64,000 bases of DNA from Sphingosinicellaceae bacterium (GCA_019285715.1 CP079108.1:558001-622000); one strand, 5' to 3'. Shown: positions 44,389 to 54,545, counted from the stretch's first letter. Translations and numbers: made by a program. The notes: generated by a model from the letters alone, not told the origin.

Positions 44389-44804
44389 ACCAGCCAGAGC
44401 GACTGCAGTTCGCGCAGCATCGCCGGCGGGACATCGGCCTCGGGGTCGCTGCCGTCGCGGTCGGGCGGGGCGTCGGCAGGCTCGAAATAGCGCCAGCCCT
44501 GGTGCGCCTTGCGCGGCGTCCCGACCACCGGGACCGGGCCGGGGCGCAGCAGGATGGCGCATTTCTCGCCCCACGGCGTCGGCGTCATGGTCAGGCCGAG
44601 CACCTCCTGCCGTCCGATCAGCCGGTGCTTGATGATCCAGAACAGCGAGCCGCCGACCAGCTCGTCGGCACGGCGCGGCATGTAGCGGGTCAGCGTCACT
44701 GCCGCGGCGCCGAGGCCGGGCAGGTCGGCAGCGCGAGCAGCCTGGCGCGCGGCGAGGACCTCCAGGTCGGCACAACCGACCGCGACCTTGGTCAGGTGGA
44801 TCAC
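44385..44804 (-). CDS. DUF1489 family protein
   Basis: 139 residues from GTG 44804, which overlaps the mgtE stop (GTGA). HLTKVAVGCADLEVLAARQA, TRYMPRRADELVGGSLFWIIKHRL and KCAILLRPGPVPVVGTPRKAHQGWRY are the hallmarks of this alphaproteobacterial family. Function unknown. Its frame continues upstream through mgtE by chance; GTG is the natural start. Translational coupling to mgtE is likely. Confidence 0.92.
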   Translation of the reverse strand: MIHLTKVAVGCADLEVLAARQAARAADLPGLGAAAVTLTRYMPRRADELVGGSLFWIIKHRLIGRQEVLGLTMTPTPWGEKCAILLRPGPVPVVGTPRKAHQGWRYFEPADAPPDRDGSDPEADVPPAMLRELQSLWLV

Positions 44805-46201
44805 GCCAGCAGGAACACGGTCGCCAGACCGAGGAACGAGAAAAAGCCCATGACGTCGGTCATCGTGGTGACGAACACCGCCGACGACACCGCCGGATCG
44901 ACGCCGGCCTTGTCGAGCCCGACCGGGATCAGCAGCCCGGCGAGCCCGGCGACGAGGTTGTTGATCAGCATCGCCGCCGCGATCACCGCGCCGAGCTGCC
45001 ACTCGCCGTAGATCAGCGACACCCCGGCACCGATCAGCACCCCAAGCGCCAAGCCGTTGGCGCAGGCGATGGTAAATTCGCGCAGGATCATCCGGCGGGT
45101 GTTGGCGGTGGTGAGCTGGTTCAACGCCAGCGCCCGCACCGCGACTGCCATCGTCTGCGTGCCGGCGTTGCCGCCCATGCCGCTGACGATCGGCATCAGC
45201 ACCGCGAGCACGACGAGCTTCGAGATCGTCGCCTGGAACAGCCCGACAACCGAGGCCGCGAGGATCGCGGTGAGCAGGTTGACGATCAACCACGACAACC
45301 GGACTTTTACCGTCCGCGCGATTGGCTCGTTGATGTCGCCGTCGCCGGCGCCGGACAGCTTGAGGATGTCCTCGCCGGCCTCCTCCTGGATGATGTGGAC
45401 GACGTCGTCGACGGTGACGACGCCGACCAGTCGCCCGATGTCGTCGATCACGGCAGCCGAGATCAAGGCGTACTTCTGGAAGCGCAGCGCGACTTCCTCC
45501 TGGTCCATGTCGACCGGGATCAGCGTCTGGTCGCGCTGCATGATGTCGGCGACCCTGATCTCGTCGGGCGAGGTCAGCACCAGGCTGAGGCGCATCGTGC
45601 CGACCGGCTTGTGCGCGGTGTCGACGACGAAGATCTCCCAGAACTCGGTAGTCTGGTCGGCGCGCGATCGGGCGAAGGCGACGGTCTGCCCGACGGTGAA
45701 ATGCTCCGGCACCGCGACCAGGTCGCGCTGCATCAGGCGGCCGGCGGAATCGAGCGGGTAGGACAGCGCCTCCTCGATCGCGGCGCGGTCGTCGGGATCC
45801 ATCGCGCGCAGGACTTCGCGCGCGTCGTCCTCGTCCATGTCCTCGATGATCGCGACGGCGTCGTCGGTATCGAGCGCCTCGGCGATGTCGGCGACCTGTT
45901 GCGGCTCGAGCAGGTCGAGCAGTTCGCTCTTCACCCACTCGTTCATCTCGGCGAAGACATCGGCGTCGAGCAGGTCGCCGAGCGCCGTCGCCAGCGCCGC
46001 GCGGTGGTCGCCGCGGACCTGCTCGAACAGGTCGGCGATGTCGGCATTGTGGAGCGGCTCGACGAGCGCCCGCACCCCGGCATAGTCGCCGGCGTCGAGG
46101 GCATCGACGACGTCGCCGACATAGACGCCGGTCAGCCGGTCGTCCTCGTCGAGCGCGGCAGCGCGGGCCTCGGGGGCTGCGTCGGGGAGAGTGTCGGCCA
46201 T
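44801..46201 (-). CDS. mgtE: Magnesium transporter MgtE
   Basis: 466 residues. N-terminal MgtE helical domain (HNADIADLFEQV, MNEWVKSELLDLLEPQQVADIAEALDTDDA), two CBS domains (about 150-270, VAVPEHFTVGQTVAFAR and DVVHIIQEEAGED) that sense Mg2+, then five helices with PIVSGMGGNAGTQTMAVAVRALA, the pore signature. A homodimeric Mg2+-gated channel in the inner membrane. Divergent from leuC. Confidence 0.96.
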   Translation of the reverse strand: MADTLPDAAPEARAAALDEDDRLTGVYVGDVVDALDAGDYAGVRALVEPLHNADIADLFEQVRGDHRAALATALGDLLDADVFAEMNEWVKSELLDLLEPQQVADIAEALDTDDAVAIIEDMDEDDAREVLRAMDPDDRAAIEEALSYPLDSAGRLMQRDLVAVPEHFTVGQTVAFARSRADQTTEFWEIFVVDTAHKPVGTMRLSLVLTSPDEIRVADIMQRDQTLIPVDMDQEEVALRFQKYALISAAVIDDIGRLVGVVTVDDVVHIIQEEAGEDILKLSGAGDGDINEPIARTVKVRLSWLIVNLLTAILAASVVGLFQATISKLVVLAVLMPIVSGMGGNAGTQTMAVAVRALALNQLTTANTRRMILREFTIACANGLALGVLIGAGVSLIYGEWQLGAVIAAAMLINNLVAGLAGLLIPVGLDKAGVDPAVSSAVFVTTMTDVMGFFSFLGLATVFLLA

Positions 46202-46312
46202 TGCCCGGGGCTTATAGCCCTCGAATCGCGCGCGTCATCCCCGCGTGAAGCGGCTGGCCGCTATGCACTGTGCGAACTTTGCGGGGGCCGGAAGCGGTGC
46301 TAGTTGCGGACC

Positions 46313-47740
46313 ATGACCTCTCCACGCACCCTTTATGCCAAGATCTGGGACGACCACGTTGTCGCCCGCGGCGATACCGCCCCCGACGCGGGCGGCACCG
46401 ATCTCGTCTGGATCGACCGGCATCTCATCCACGAGGTCACCTCGCCACAGGCTTTCGAGGCGCTGCGCGTCGCCGGGCGGCGGGTCCACCGTCCCGACCT
46501 GACGCTGGCGGTTCCCGACCACAATGTCCCGACCAGCCACCGCGACCTGCCCAACCCCGACCCGCAAAGCGCGCTCCAGCTTGAGATGCTGACCCGCAAC
46601 TGCGCCGAGTTCGGTATCGAGCTGATCGACGTATTCGCGCCCGAGCAGGGCATCGTCCACATCATCGGGCCGGAGCAGGGCTTCACGCTGCCCGGCCTGA
46701 CGCTGGTGTGCGGCGACAGCCACACCGCGACGCACGGTGCCTTCGGGACGCTGGCGTTCGGCATCGGCACGTCCGAGGTCGAGCACGTCTTCGCGACCCA
46801 GACGCTGCACCTGGCGCGAGCAAAGGCGATGCGCGTCACGGTGACCGGCAGCCTCGGCTTCTCGATTAGCGCGAAAGACGTCGCGCTGGCGATCTGCGGG
46901 CAGCTCGGGGCGGGTGGCGGCACCGGCTACGTGCTCGAATACGCGGGCCCGGTGATCGAGGCGCTGTCGATGGAAGGCCGCATGACGGTCTGCAACATGG
47001 CCATCGAGGCCGGTGCGCGCGCCGGGCTCATCGCACCCGACGACAAGACGTTCGAGTATATCCGCGGCCGCCAGCGCGCGCCGCAGGGCGCCGAGCTCGA
47101 GGCGGCCATCGCCTATTGGCGGACCCTGCCGAGCGACGCGGGCGCGGTCTTCGACGCCGAGATCACCATCGACGGCAGCGCCATCGCGCCGCTGGTGACA
47201 TGGGGCACCAGCCCCGAGGACGTCGTCGCGATCACCGGCCGGGTGCCCGCACCGGCGGACTTCGCGGACGCCGGCAAGCAGGCGGCGGCGGCGAAAAGCC
47301 TCGCCTACATGGGGCTGGCGCCGGGTGACCGGCTGGACGAGGTCCGGGTCGAGAACATCTTCATCGGCAGTTGCACCAACAGCCGCATCGAGGATCTTCG
47401 TGCGGCCGCCGCGGTCGCCAAGGGGCGGCACGTCGCCAGCGGCGTCAAGCAGGCGCTGGTCGTGCCGGGCTCCGGCCTCGTCAAGCGCCAGGCCGAGGCC
47501 GAGGGGCTCGACCGCATCTTCATCGAGGCCGGCTTCGACTGGCGCGAGCCGGGCTGCTCGATGTGCCTCGCGATGAACCCCGACAAGGTCCCGCCCGGCG
47601 AGCGCTGCGCCTCGACCAGCAACCGCAACTTCGTGGGGCGGCAGGGGCCCGGTGCGCGGACCCACCTGCTCAGCCCGGCGATGGCGGCGGCAGCGGCGGT
47701 GACCGGTCGCCTCACCGACGTGCGCGAGTTGATGGCCTGA
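46313..47740 (+). CDS. leuC: Isopropylmalate isomerase large subunit
   Basis: 475 residues. [11 protein letters not shown] start; [13 protein letters not shown] and the [4Fe-4S] ligands [13 protein letters not shown] and [10 protein letters not shown] are present. Aconitase-family dehydratase acting in leucine synthesis with LeuD. ATG at 46313. The stop overlaps the leuD ATG (TGATG). Confidence 0.97.
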   Translation: MTSPRTLYAKIWDDHVVARGDTAPDAGGTDLVWIDRHLIHEVTSPQAFEALRVAGRRVHRPDLTLAVPDHNVPTSHRDLPNPDPQSALQLEMLTRNCAEFGIELIDVFAPEQGIVHIIGPEQGFTLPGLTLVCGDSHTATHGAFGTLAFGIGTSEVEHVFATQTLHLARAKAMRVTVTGSLGFSISAKDVALAICGQLGAGGGTGYVLEYAGPVIEALSMEGRMTVCNMAIEAGARAGLIAPDDKTFEYIRGRQRAPQGAELEAAIAYWRTLPSDAGAVFDAEITIDGSAIAPLVTWGTSPEDVVAITGRVPAPADFADAGKQAAAAKSLAYMGLAPGDRLDEVRVENIFIGSCTNSRIEDLRAAAAVAKGRHVASGVKQALVVPGSGLVKRQAEAEGLDRIFIEAGFDWREPGCSMCLAMNPDKVPPGERCASTSNRNFVGRQGPGARTHLLSPAMAAAAAVTGRLTDVRELMA

Positions 47741-48345
47741 TGCAGCCCTTTCACACCCTCACCGGCGTCGCCGTGCCGTTCGGCCTGTCGAACATCGACA
47801 CCGACGTCATCATCCCGGCGCGCTTCCTGAAGACGATCACCCGCGCCGGACTGGGGCAGCATGCCTTCGCCGGGCTGCGCGCCGAGCCGGGCAACATCTT
47901 CGACACGGAGCGCAACCGCGGCGCTCCGATCCTCGTCGCGGGCGACAATTTCGGCTGCGGGTCGAGCCGCGAGCACGCGCCGTGGGCGCTTGCCGACATG
48001 GGCTTCCGGGTGGTCATCGCGCCGAGCTTCGCCGACATCTTCGCGGGCAACGCCTTCAAGAACGGCATGCTGCTGGTCGCGCTGCCGCAGGAGGAGATCG
48101 ACCGGCTGATGGTCGTCGCCGAGAACTTCGAGGTCACCGTCGACCTTGAGAACCAGGTCGTCACGACCCCCTTCCAGGACCGCTTCGCCTTCGCCGTCGA
48201 CCCGTTTCGCAAGGACTGCCTGCTGAATGGCCGCGACGAGATCGGGCTGACCGAGACACGGCTCGCGGACATCACCGCTTTCGAGGCGCGGCTGGCGAGC
48301 GCCCGGCCGTGGGTCGCGGGCGCAGCAACGCGGGTGAGCGCATGA
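47740..48345 (+). CDS. leuD: Isopropylmalate isomerase small subunit
   Basis: 201 residues. [16 protein letters not shown], the swivel loop [17 protein letters not shown] and [15 protein letters not shown] identify LeuD. It completes the 3-isopropylmalate dehydratase with LeuC. ATGA overlap with leuB. Confidence 0.97.
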   Translation: MQPFHTLTGVAVPFGLSNIDTDVIIPARFLKTITRAGLGQHAFAGLRAEPGNIFDTERNRGAPILVAGDNFGCGSSREHAPWALADMGFRVVIAPSFADIFAGNAFKNGMLLVALPQEEIDRLMVVAENFEVTVDLENQVVTTPFQDRFAFAVDPFRKDCLLNGRDEIGLTETRLADITAFEARLASARPWVAGAATRVSA

Positions 48346-49403
48346 CCAAGACCCTGCTCCTGCTGCCCGGCGACGGCATCGGCCCCGAAGTGACTGCGCA
48401 GGCGCGCCGCGTCGTCGAAGCCCTCGACGCCGGCATCGTGATGACCGAGGCGCGCTTCGGCGGTGCCGCGATCGACGCCGACGGCGTGCCGCTGGCGGCC
48501 GAGACGCTGGCCGCGGCGAAGGCGGCGGACGCGGTGCTGATGGGCGCGGTGGGTGGCCCGCAGTGGGCGAAGCAGCCCTACGACAAGCGGCCCGAAGCCG
48601 GCCTGCTGGCGCTGCGAGCGGGCATGAACGTGTTCGCCAACCTGCGTCCGGCGCGGTGCTTCGATGCGCTGGCGGACGCCTCGAGCCTGAAGCGCGAACT
48701 GGTCGAGGGCCTCGACATATTGTTCGTCCGCGAACTGACCGGCGGGGTCTATTTCGGCGAGCCGCGCGGCATCGAGGACCTTGGCGGCGGCGAGCGACGC
48801 GGGCTCAACACCCACAGCTACACCAGCGGCGAAATCCGGCGGGTGGCGCGGGTCGCCTTCGAGCTGGCCGCCGGACGCTCGGGCCGGGTCTGCTCGGCTG
48901 AGAAGTCGAACGTCATGGAGGCCGGGCTGCTGTGGCGCGAGGAGGTCCAGGCCCTGCGCGACGCCGAGTACCCGCACGTCGAGCTCAGCCACATGCTCGC
49001 CGACAACACCGCGATGCAGCTGGTCAAGAATCCGAAACAGTTCGACATCATCCTGACCGACAATCTGTTCGGCGACATCCTCAGCGACGAGGCGGCGATG
49101 CTGACCGGCTCGCTCGGGCTGCTGCCGTCGGCGGCGCTCGGGGAAAAGGGCATGCCCGGCCTGTACGAGCCGATCCATGGCTCGGCGCCCGACATCGCGG
49201 GGCAGGGGCTGGCGAACCCATGTGCCTCGATCCTCAGCCTGGCGATGGCGCTGCGCTATTCGCTCGGGCGGGTCGATCTGGCGGACCGGGTCGAGGCGGC
49301 GGTCGAGGCGGCGCTCGATGCGGGGGCGCGGACGCGGGATCTGGGCGGGGTGCTTGGGACGCAGGCGATGGGTGACGCGGTGCTGTCGCGGCTGAGCGTC
49401 TAA
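48342..49403 (+). CDS. leuB: 3-Isopropylmalate dehydrogenase
   Basis: 353 residues. [15 protein letters not shown] start, the substrate arginines in [17 protein letters not shown], and [25 protein letters not shown] with the metal Asp residues. Oxidatively decarboxylates 3-isopropylmalate with NAD+. Third gene of the leuCDB operon. leuA is not in the window. Confidence 0.97.
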   Translation: MTKTLLLLPGDGIGPEVTAQARRVVEALDAGIVMTEARFGGAAIDADGVPLAAETLAAAKAADAVLMGAVGGPQWAKQPYDKRPEAGLLALRAGMNVFANLRPARCFDALADASSLKRELVEGLDILFVRELTGGVYFGEPRGIEDLGGGERRGLNTHSYTSGEIRRVARVAFELAAGRSGRVCSAEKSNVMEAGLLWREEVQALRDAEYPHVELSHMLADNTAMQLVKNPKQFDIILTDNLFGDILSDEAAMLTGSLGLLPSAALGEKGMPGLYEPIHGSAPDIAGQGLANPCASILSLAMALRYSLGRVDLADRVEAAVEAALDAGARTRDLGGVLGTQAMGDAVLSRLSV

Positions 49404-49409
49404 ATCCAG

Positions 49410-49485
49410 TGTCATCTCCGCGCAGGCGGAGACCCATGAACACGGAATGCGGTGTTCATGGGTCCCCGCCTGCGCGGGGATGACA
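49410..49485. repeat. Palindromic intergenic repeat, 33-bp-arm family (copy 3)
   Basis: Arms 49410-49442 and 49453-49485, only 10 bases apart, with two mismatches between them. Same edges and core as the copy at 32643. It begins 6 bases after leuB, so it can form the 3' end structure of the leu mRNA. Confidence 0.92.
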
Positions 49486-49575
49486 GTCGGGTGAGATCGC
49501 CGGGAAACAGGGCGCCATCCGTCCTCCAAGCTTTCCTCGTTTGCCAAACCCGCGCCGCCCGCGTTCACTGCGCGC

Positions 49576-50817
49576 ATGACCCTGACCGTCCGCATCTTCC
49601 TCGCCCTCGTGCTCGGCCTCGGCGGCGGCATCGCGCTGGCGGCCTTCGCCTCCCCTGACATTGTCGCGCGCATCGCCAGCGTTGCCGAGCCGACCGGCGG
49701 CATCTGGCTCGACGCGCTGCAGATGACCATCATCCCGCTGGTCTTCGGGCTGCTGTTCACGGGCATCGTCTCGGCGGCGGGCAGCGCGGGGGCGAGCAAG
49801 CTGGCGGGCCGCGGCCTGTTGTGGTTCGCGGTGATCATCATCGCGGGTGGCGCGATGAGCGTCATCGTCGTGCCGTTGCTGCTCCAGCTCGTGCCGATCC
49901 CCGAGACCGCGGCGAAGGCGTTGCTCGCGACCGCCGGTGCCGCCCCCGCCGCGGTGCCGCTCAGCGCCGGCGCCTGGGTCCGCAGTTTCGTGCCGTCGAA
50001 TGCCTTCAGCGTCGCGGCGGAGGGCAAGATGCTGCCGCTGGTGGTGTTCGGCATGGCCTTTGCCTTCGCCGCGACGCGTATCCCCGATGCACCCCGCGCC
50101 GCGCTCAACGGGTTTTTCGACGCCGTCGTCCAGACCATGCTGGTGCTGGTCGAGTGGGTGCTCTGGCTCGCGCCGGTCGGGGTGTTCGCGCTGGCGCTGC
50201 TGGTTGGCGCGCACGCCGGGCTCGGTGCGATCGGCGTGCTGGCGCATTATGTCGGCATCGTCATCGCGGTCCAGCTGGTGCTGATTGCCGGGCTCTACGG
50301 GCTGGTCGCGGTGTTCCGCCCGGTGCCGTTCATGCTGTTCGTGCGCGCCATGATCCCGGTGCAGGTGGTGGCGCTGAGCACCCAGTCGTCGATTGCGACG
50401 CTGCCCGCGATGGTCGAGGCTGCCAACGAGAGCCTCAAGCTGCCGCAGCCGCTGACCCGCCTGATCCTGCCGCTCGCGGTGTCGATCTTCCGTGCCACCA
50501 GCGCCCCCGCCAATCTCGCGGTCGTGGTCTATGTCGCGCATCTCCACGGACTGGTGTTGTCGCCGACGACGCTGGCCGCGGGTGTCGCGGTGGCGTTTGC
50601 GGTCAGCATCGCGGCGATCGGGCTGCCGGGCCAGGTGTCGTTCATCACCAGCGTCGCGCCGATCGCGCTGGCGATGGGGGTACCGATCACGACGCTGCCA
50701 CTGCTGATCGCGGTCGAGCTGCTGCCCGACCTGTTCCGCACCATCGGCAACGTCACCGGCGATGTCGCGGTGACCGCGCTTGTCGGCAAGGGCAAGGCTG
50801 GAAGCCAAAATCCGTAA
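49576..50817 (+). CDS. Dicarboxylate/amino acid:cation symporter
   Basis: 413 residues of the DAACS (glutamate/aspartate transporter) family. Signatures: LDALQMTIIPLVFGLLFTGIVSAAGSA, the serine-rich hairpin region LSTQSSIATLPAMVEAA (HP1) and FRATSAPANLAVVVYVAHL (TM7/HP2). The final GPGQVSF-like GLPGQVSFITSVAP also fits. Substrate probably C4-dicarboxylate or acidic amino acid. Separate from leu by a palindromic repeat. Confidence 0.93.
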   Translation: MTLTVRIFLALVLGLGGGIALAAFASPDIVARIASVAEPTGGIWLDALQMTIIPLVFGLLFTGIVSAAGSAGASKLAGRGLLWFAVIIIAGGAMSVIVVPLLLQLVPIPETAAKALLATAGAAPAAVPLSAGAWVRSFVPSNAFSVAAEGKMLPLVVFGMAFAFAATRIPDAPRAALNGFFDAVVQTMLVLVEWVLWLAPVGVFALALLVGAHAGLGAIGVLAHYVGIVIAVQLVLIAGLYGLVAVFRPVPFMLFVRAMIPVQVVALSTQSSIATLPAMVEAANESLKLPQPLTRLILPLAVSIFRATSAPANLAVVVYVAHLHGLVLSPTTLAAGVAVAFAVSIAAIGLPGQVSFITSVAPIALAMGVPITTLPLLIAVELLPDLFRTIGNVTGDVAVTALVGKGKAGSQNP

Positions 50818-50862
50818 CAATCTTTCGTTAACCCCTTCGTAACAGCAGGGGGTTTTCTGGCG

Positions 50863-51396
50863 ATGACGAAGTTGAAACTGGCGCTGGCTGCAGCGCTGCT
50901 CGGGAGCAGCGCAGCGCAGGCGGCGACCTTCCAGTTCACCTACCGCGCCGATGCGGGCACCGTGAGTGGCCGCCTGACTGGCACGCTCCAGTCCGACAAC
51001 AACACGGTCCTGGTCGACGGCGTCCGCGACTTCGTCACGCTCGACGGTGTCGCGCTGCCGTCGTTCCCGTTCGTCACCACCGGCAGCAGCATCTATGGCA
51101 CGCCGCGCGCGGCGTCGGTGACCTTCGACGGTTCCAACCTCGATTTCCTCGCCTGCACTGCCGACGAATTCTGCTCGGACCAGGGGATCGGCTTCGATCC
51201 GGACACCCTGGCGTTTACGCCGGTCTTCCGCATCTTCGTCGGTGCCGTCAGCCCCGACCTGATCGAGGAAGCAACCGACGCTACGCGCTGGACCCTCAGT
51301 GCCGTCCCTGAGCCCGCGACCTGGGGCCTGATGCTCGTGGGCTTCGTCGCTATCGGCGCGGTCAACCGCCGACGTACGGCAAGCGTCGCTGCCTGA
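50863..51396 (+). CDS. PEPxxWA-CTERM exported protein
   Basis: 177 residues. Signal peptide (KLKLALAAALLGSSAAQA), a middle beta-rich domain with two Cys (LACTADEFCSD), and the sorting tail VPEPATWGLMLVGFVAIGAVNRRR. The tail should be handled by an exosortase elsewhere. The gene is short and no other family is recognised. Independent of the one at 7333: they share only the tail. Confidence 0.88.
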   Translation: MTKLKLALAAALLGSSAAQAATFQFTYRADAGTVSGRLTGTLQSDNNTVLVDGVRDFVTLDGVALPSFPFVTTGSSIYGTPRAASVTFDGSNLDFLACTADEFCSDQGIGFDPDTLAFTPVFRIFVGAVSPDLIEEATDATRWTLSAVPEPATWGLMLVGFVAIGAVNRRRTASVAA

Positions 51397-51477
51397 ATGG
51401 TGACCTGACAGCTGCGCAACCGGTCTTGCCCGAAACGGCCACCGGCCTTAAGTCGCAGCGCTCAGGAGATCAACAAC

Positions 51478-52506
51478 ATGGCTTATAAAGTCGTCGTCGT
51501 CGGCGCGACGGGCAGCGTCGGGCGCGAAATGCTCAATATTCTCGCCGAGCGCCAGTTCCCGATCGACGAGATCGCAGCGCTGGCCAGCGGTCGCAGCCAG
51601 GGCGACATCATCGATTTCGGCGAGAACGGTCGCGAGCTCAAGGTCCAGAACCTCGAGCATTTCGACTTCACCGGCTGGGACATCGCGCTGTTCGCGGCGG
51701 GCTCCGGCCCGGCGAAGATCTATGCGCCGAAGGCTGCCGCTGCGGGCTGCACCGTCATCGACAACTCGTCGCTGTTCCGCATGGATCACGACGTGCCGCT
51801 GATCGTGCCCGAGGTGAATCCGCAGGCGATCGACAAGTACCGCAAGCGCAACATCATCGCGAACCCGAACTGCTCGACCGCGCAGATGGTCGTCGCGCTG
51901 AAGCCGCTCCACGACGCGGCGACGATCAAGCGTGTCGTCGTCTCGACCTACCAGTCGGTCAGCGGCGCCGGCAAGGCGGGCATGGACGAGTTGTTCGAGC
52001 AGACCCGCGCGGTGTTCGTCGGCGACCCCAAGACCAGCCACAAGTTCACCAAGCAGATCGCCTTCAACGTCATCCCCCACATCGACGACTTCATGGCCGA
52101 CGGCCAGACCAAGGAGGAGTGGAAGATGGTGGTCGAGACCCGCAAGATCCTCGATCCCGACATCGAGGTGACCGCGACCTGCGTCCGCGTGCCGGTGTTC
52201 GTCGGGCACTCCGAGGCGATCAACATCGAGTTCGAGCGGCCGCTGTCGGTCGCCGAGGCGCAGCGCATCCTGCGCGAGGCCCCGGGCATCATGCTCGTCG
52301 ATAAGCACGAGGACGGCGGCTACATCACCCCGATCGAGTGCGTCGGGGAGTTCGCGACCTACGTCAGCCGCGTGCGCAAGGACCCGACCGTGCCGCACGG
52401 CCTCAACCTGTGGTGCGTCAGCGACAACCTCCGCAAGGGCGCGGCGCTGAACGCGGTGCAGATCGCCGAACTGCTCGGCCGGCGGCACCTGAAGAAGGCG
52501 GCTTAA
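51478..52506 (+). CDS. asd: Aspartate-semialdehyde dehydrogenase
   Basis: 342 residues. VVVGATGSVGREMLNIL (NADP site), the catalytic Cys in ANPNCSTAQMV, SVSGAGKAGMDELFEQT and the VRVPVFVGHSEAINIEF block with the catalytic His. Branch enzyme for lysine, threonine, methionine and diaminopimelate. Separate transcription unit. TGA-to-repeat spacing: a palindromic element lies 11 bases after its stop. Confidence 0.97.
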   Translation: MAYKVVVVGATGSVGREMLNILAERQFPIDEIAALASGRSQGDIIDFGENGRELKVQNLEHFDFTGWDIALFAAGSGPAKIYAPKAAAAGCTVIDNSSLFRMDHDVPLIVPEVNPQAIDKYRKRNIIANPNCSTAQMVVALKPLHDAATIKRVVVSTYQSVSGAGKAGMDELFEQTRAVFVGDPKTSHKFTKQIAFNVIPHIDDFMADGQTKEEWKMVVETRKILDPDIEVTATCVRVPVFVGHSEAINIEFERPLSVAEAQRILREAPGIMLVDKHEDGGYITPIECVGEFATYVSRVRKDPTVPHGLNLWCVSDNLRKGAALNAVQIAELLGRRHLKKAA

Positions 52507-52517
52507 CGGGAAAACCC

Positions 52518-52592
52518 CGTCATCGCCGCGCGGGCGAGGAGCCGTCACCACGGCATCCCGTGGTGATGGGCCCCGCCTGCGCGGGGATGACG
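52518..52592. repeat. Palindromic intergenic repeat, diverged member of the 33-bp-arm family
   Basis: Arms 52518-52553 and 52558-52592 retain ccccgcctgcgcggggatgacg on the right and a more altered left arm; the spacer is only about 4 bases. It ends the asd transcript region. Confidence 0.75.
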
Positions 52593-52640
52593 GGCTGCGG
52601 GATTGGACTCGCTTCACCGGTTCCACTGCCCGCCCCGCCG

Positions 52641-52665
52641 CCCCTGCATGGCTGCCATGCAGGGG
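52641..52665. other. Perfect hairpin upstream of the outer membrane protein gene
   Basis: cccctgcatgg and ccatgcagggg pair over 11 bases with a 3-base loop. No T-run follows. It sits 97 bases before the ATG and may be a leader structure or a protein-binding palindrome. Confidence 0.5.
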
Positions 52666-52761
52666 GTCGGCGGATGAACCTGCGTAACGCGACCGGGCTG
52701 CAGCTGGATCGCTGCTCCTTGCGCCGGTGCAGTTCGCCGGAAGTAGCGCGAGTTTGAACCC

Positions 52762-53394
52762 ATGAAAAAGCAGATCCTTATCGCCGTGGCGGCACTGGTT
52801 GCCGCGCCCGCGTTTGCCGCGCCCGCCGAGCCGTTCGACGGTCCGTTCGTCGGCATCCAGGGTGGCTGGCAGCAGGATACCCAGCATCTTCGCATCGACG
52901 ACGTCGACAGCACCGACCGCTTCCGCGAGCGCAAGGACGGTTTCGCTTATGGTGGCCAGATCGGCTACGACTACCGCATCCAGCCCCGCGTCGTCCTCGG
53001 GTTCGAGGCGAGCGTGACCGGCCGTACCGGGCATGACGACTTCAGCGACTCCGCCGGCAACGACTACCGCCTCAAGCAGGGCCGTACCGTCGGCGCTAGC
53101 GCGCGTGTCGGCTATCTGGTGACACCGACCGGGCTGCTCTACGCCCGCGGCGGTTATACCAACGCCCGCTTCGACCTCAACGACACACTCGGTGACCGTG
53201 CGTCGAGCAACCGCGACGGCTATGTCGCGGGCGTCGGTTACGAGCAGGCGCTGACCAAGACAGTGTCGGCGCGGGTCGAGTACGACTACTCGAACTTCGG
53301 CCATGACCGGCTTTACGATGTCGGTAGCGATACCGACGCGACGGCCCGCTACCGCCGCAACGCGGTCACCGCCGGGCTCAACCTGCACTTCTAG
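52762..53394 (+). CDS. Outer membrane beta-barrel protein (OmpA-like/porin family)
   Basis: 210 residues. Signal peptide (KKQILIAVAALVAAPAFA), then a barrel with repeated amphipathic strands (PFVGIQGGWQQDTQ, GFAYGGQIGYDYRIQPRVVLGFEAS, GYLVTPTGLLYARGGYTNARF, RVEYDYSNFG) and a final strand ending LNLHF, typical of outer membrane insertion signals. Likely an eight-stranded barrel of the Omp-25/OmpW-like group. Function unknown. Confidence 0.85.
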   Translation: MKKQILIAVAALVAAPAFAAPAEPFDGPFVGIQGGWQQDTQHLRIDDVDSTDRFRERKDGFAYGGQIGYDYRIQPRVVLGFEASVTGRTGHDDFSDSAGNDYRLKQGRTVGASARVGYLVTPTGLLYARGGYTNARFDLNDTLGDRASSNRDGYVAGVGYEQALTKTVSARVEYDYSNFGHDRLYDVGSDTDATARYRRNAVTAGLNLHF

Positions 53395-53408
53395 TGACGG
53401 CCCGCGAC

Positions 53409-53434
53409 GCCACCCTCGCGACCGCGGGGGTGGC
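53409..53434. terminator. Hairpin between convergent genes
   Basis: gccaccctcgcg and cgcgggggtggc form an imperfect stem around a 2-3 base loop. It sits between the ends of the OMP gene and the gene at 53443, so it could end both transcripts. No T-run. Confidence 0.4.
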
Positions 53435-53442
53435 AGCGGTGC

Positions 53443-54093
53443 CTAGCCGTCGATCGTCGGCAACGTGTCCGGCTGGACGTCGACAAGCCACAGGCTGACC
53501 GAGTTCGGCACCGGGGTCAGCGAGGTCCGCAGCACTGGCGTCGCACCGAGCGCGTATTTGCCGAGTTCGCCCCGGGACAGCATCAGCGCCCCACGACCGA
53601 TCTCGCTCGAAGCCAGGCAAAAAGCGTATTGCGCGTCGAGGGTCGAGAAGCTGTTGTAGGTCCGGGTCGTGTACTGGTCGAAGCTGTTGAGCGCCCGGGT
53701 GCCGTCATAGCGCTTGAAATGCTTGAGCATCGTCGCCTGTGCGTCGGCCAGTTCGCCCGAGTGCAGCTTCAGCAGGTCGTTATAGATCCGCACCGTCGCG
53801 AGAAACGGCGAATATTGGCACTGCAGCGCCGCGACATTGAGCCCGGCGCGCAGGTTCCAGATCGCGTTCGCCTCGGCCTCTGCCGGGGTCAGCGGTTTCA
53901 TGATTGTCGCTTGCGGGATGTGGATCCCGGGATGGGCGTCGTAGACCGGCGCTGCCTCGACCTCGGCAGGCTTTTTCGCCGCTGGTTTCTTGGCCGCCGA
54001 CTTGGTGGGTGCCCGCTTGGGCGGGGCCGCGGCCAACGGTGCGGTGGCAACGGCGAACGCCGCCAGGCTTCCGAGAACGACCTGAATACGCAT
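53443..54093 (-). CDS. Exported hypothetical protein with Lys/Ala/Pro-rich lead
   Basis: 216 residues from the ATG at 54093, which has GGGGAG 5 bases upstream (an adjacent ATG at 54096 is possible). Signal peptide (VLGSLAAFAVATAPLAAA), then a KRAPTKSAAKKPAAKKPAE linker and a domain with MKPLTPAEAEANAIWNLRAGLNVAALQCQYSPFLATVRIYNDLLKLH and LSRGELGKYA. Two Cys residues. I do not recognise the family, though the block ending CQYSPFL...YN is striking. Periplasmic, role unknown. Confidence 0.78.
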   Translation of the reverse strand: MRIQVVLGSLAAFAVATAPLAAAPPKRAPTKSAAKKPAAKKPAEVEAAPVYDAHPGIHIPQATIMKPLTPAEAEANAIWNLRAGLNVAALQCQYSPFLATVRIYNDLLKLHSGELADAQATMLKHFKRYDGTRALNSFDQYTTRTYNSFSTLDAQYAFCLASSEIGRGALMLSRGELGKYALGATPVLRTSLTPVPNSVSLWLVDVQPDTLPTIDG

Positions 54094-54187
54094 CATAACT
54101 CCCCGACGCCGTGCGCTTGTGATGCGACATAGCCCTCACCGGCGACGACCGCTAGCCGCCGCCGCCAGGTGCCGGGAAACTTTGCGT

Positions 54188-54487
54188 CTAGCCGAGGATG
54201 CTGCCGAGCTGCATCGCGACGCCCATGTCGCCTTCGACCTTCAGCTTGCCCATCATGAAGGCCATCTGCGGGTTCTGCTTGCCGGTCGCCATGTCGGTAA
54301 AGTCCGACATGCTGACCTTGACCGTGCAATCGGTCGGCAGGCTCTGGTTGTCGACCACGGCGGGGCTGACCGTGTCGTCGATGCGGACGACGCCGTCGTC
54401 ACCGAAATCGAACTTGACCGACTTCTTGAGGTTCGCGCTGGCGCCGACGCGGGCGCGCATCTGCTCGGTGATCGTGTCGAGGCTCAT
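54188..54487 (-). CDS. SCP2 sterol-carrier domain protein
   Basis: 99 residues from ATG 54487 (GGGAG upstream). SCP2 domain: KSVKFDFGDDGVVRIDD, DCTVKVSMSDFTDMATGKQNPQMAFMMGKLKVEGDMGVAMQL. Binds hydrophobic ligands, probably lipid or acyl-CoA. Stand-alone in bacteria, function not known. A terminator stands upstream, belonging to the next gene. Confidence 0.9.
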   Translation of the reverse strand: MSLDTITEQMRARVGASANLKKSVKFDFGDDGVVRIDDTVSPAVVDNQSLPTDCTVKVSMSDFTDMATGKQNPQMAFMMGKLKVEGDMGVAMQLGSILG

Positions 54488-54545
54488 CGTCTCACTCCCC
54501 AGTGGGTCTGCTTCGTGGCCGGGCTCGATGCGAGCCAGACAAAAG

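Noticed and set aside
47751-50138. Minus-strand open frame of 795 codons through leuD, leuB and the symporter
   Set aside because: Antisense to three well-recognised genes; composition is Ala/Arg-rich noise of high-GC DNA and no domain is visible.
51448-53388. Minus-strand open frame of 646 codons across asd and the OMP gene
   Set aside because: Antisense to asd and a signal-peptide-bearing barrel protein; no motif.
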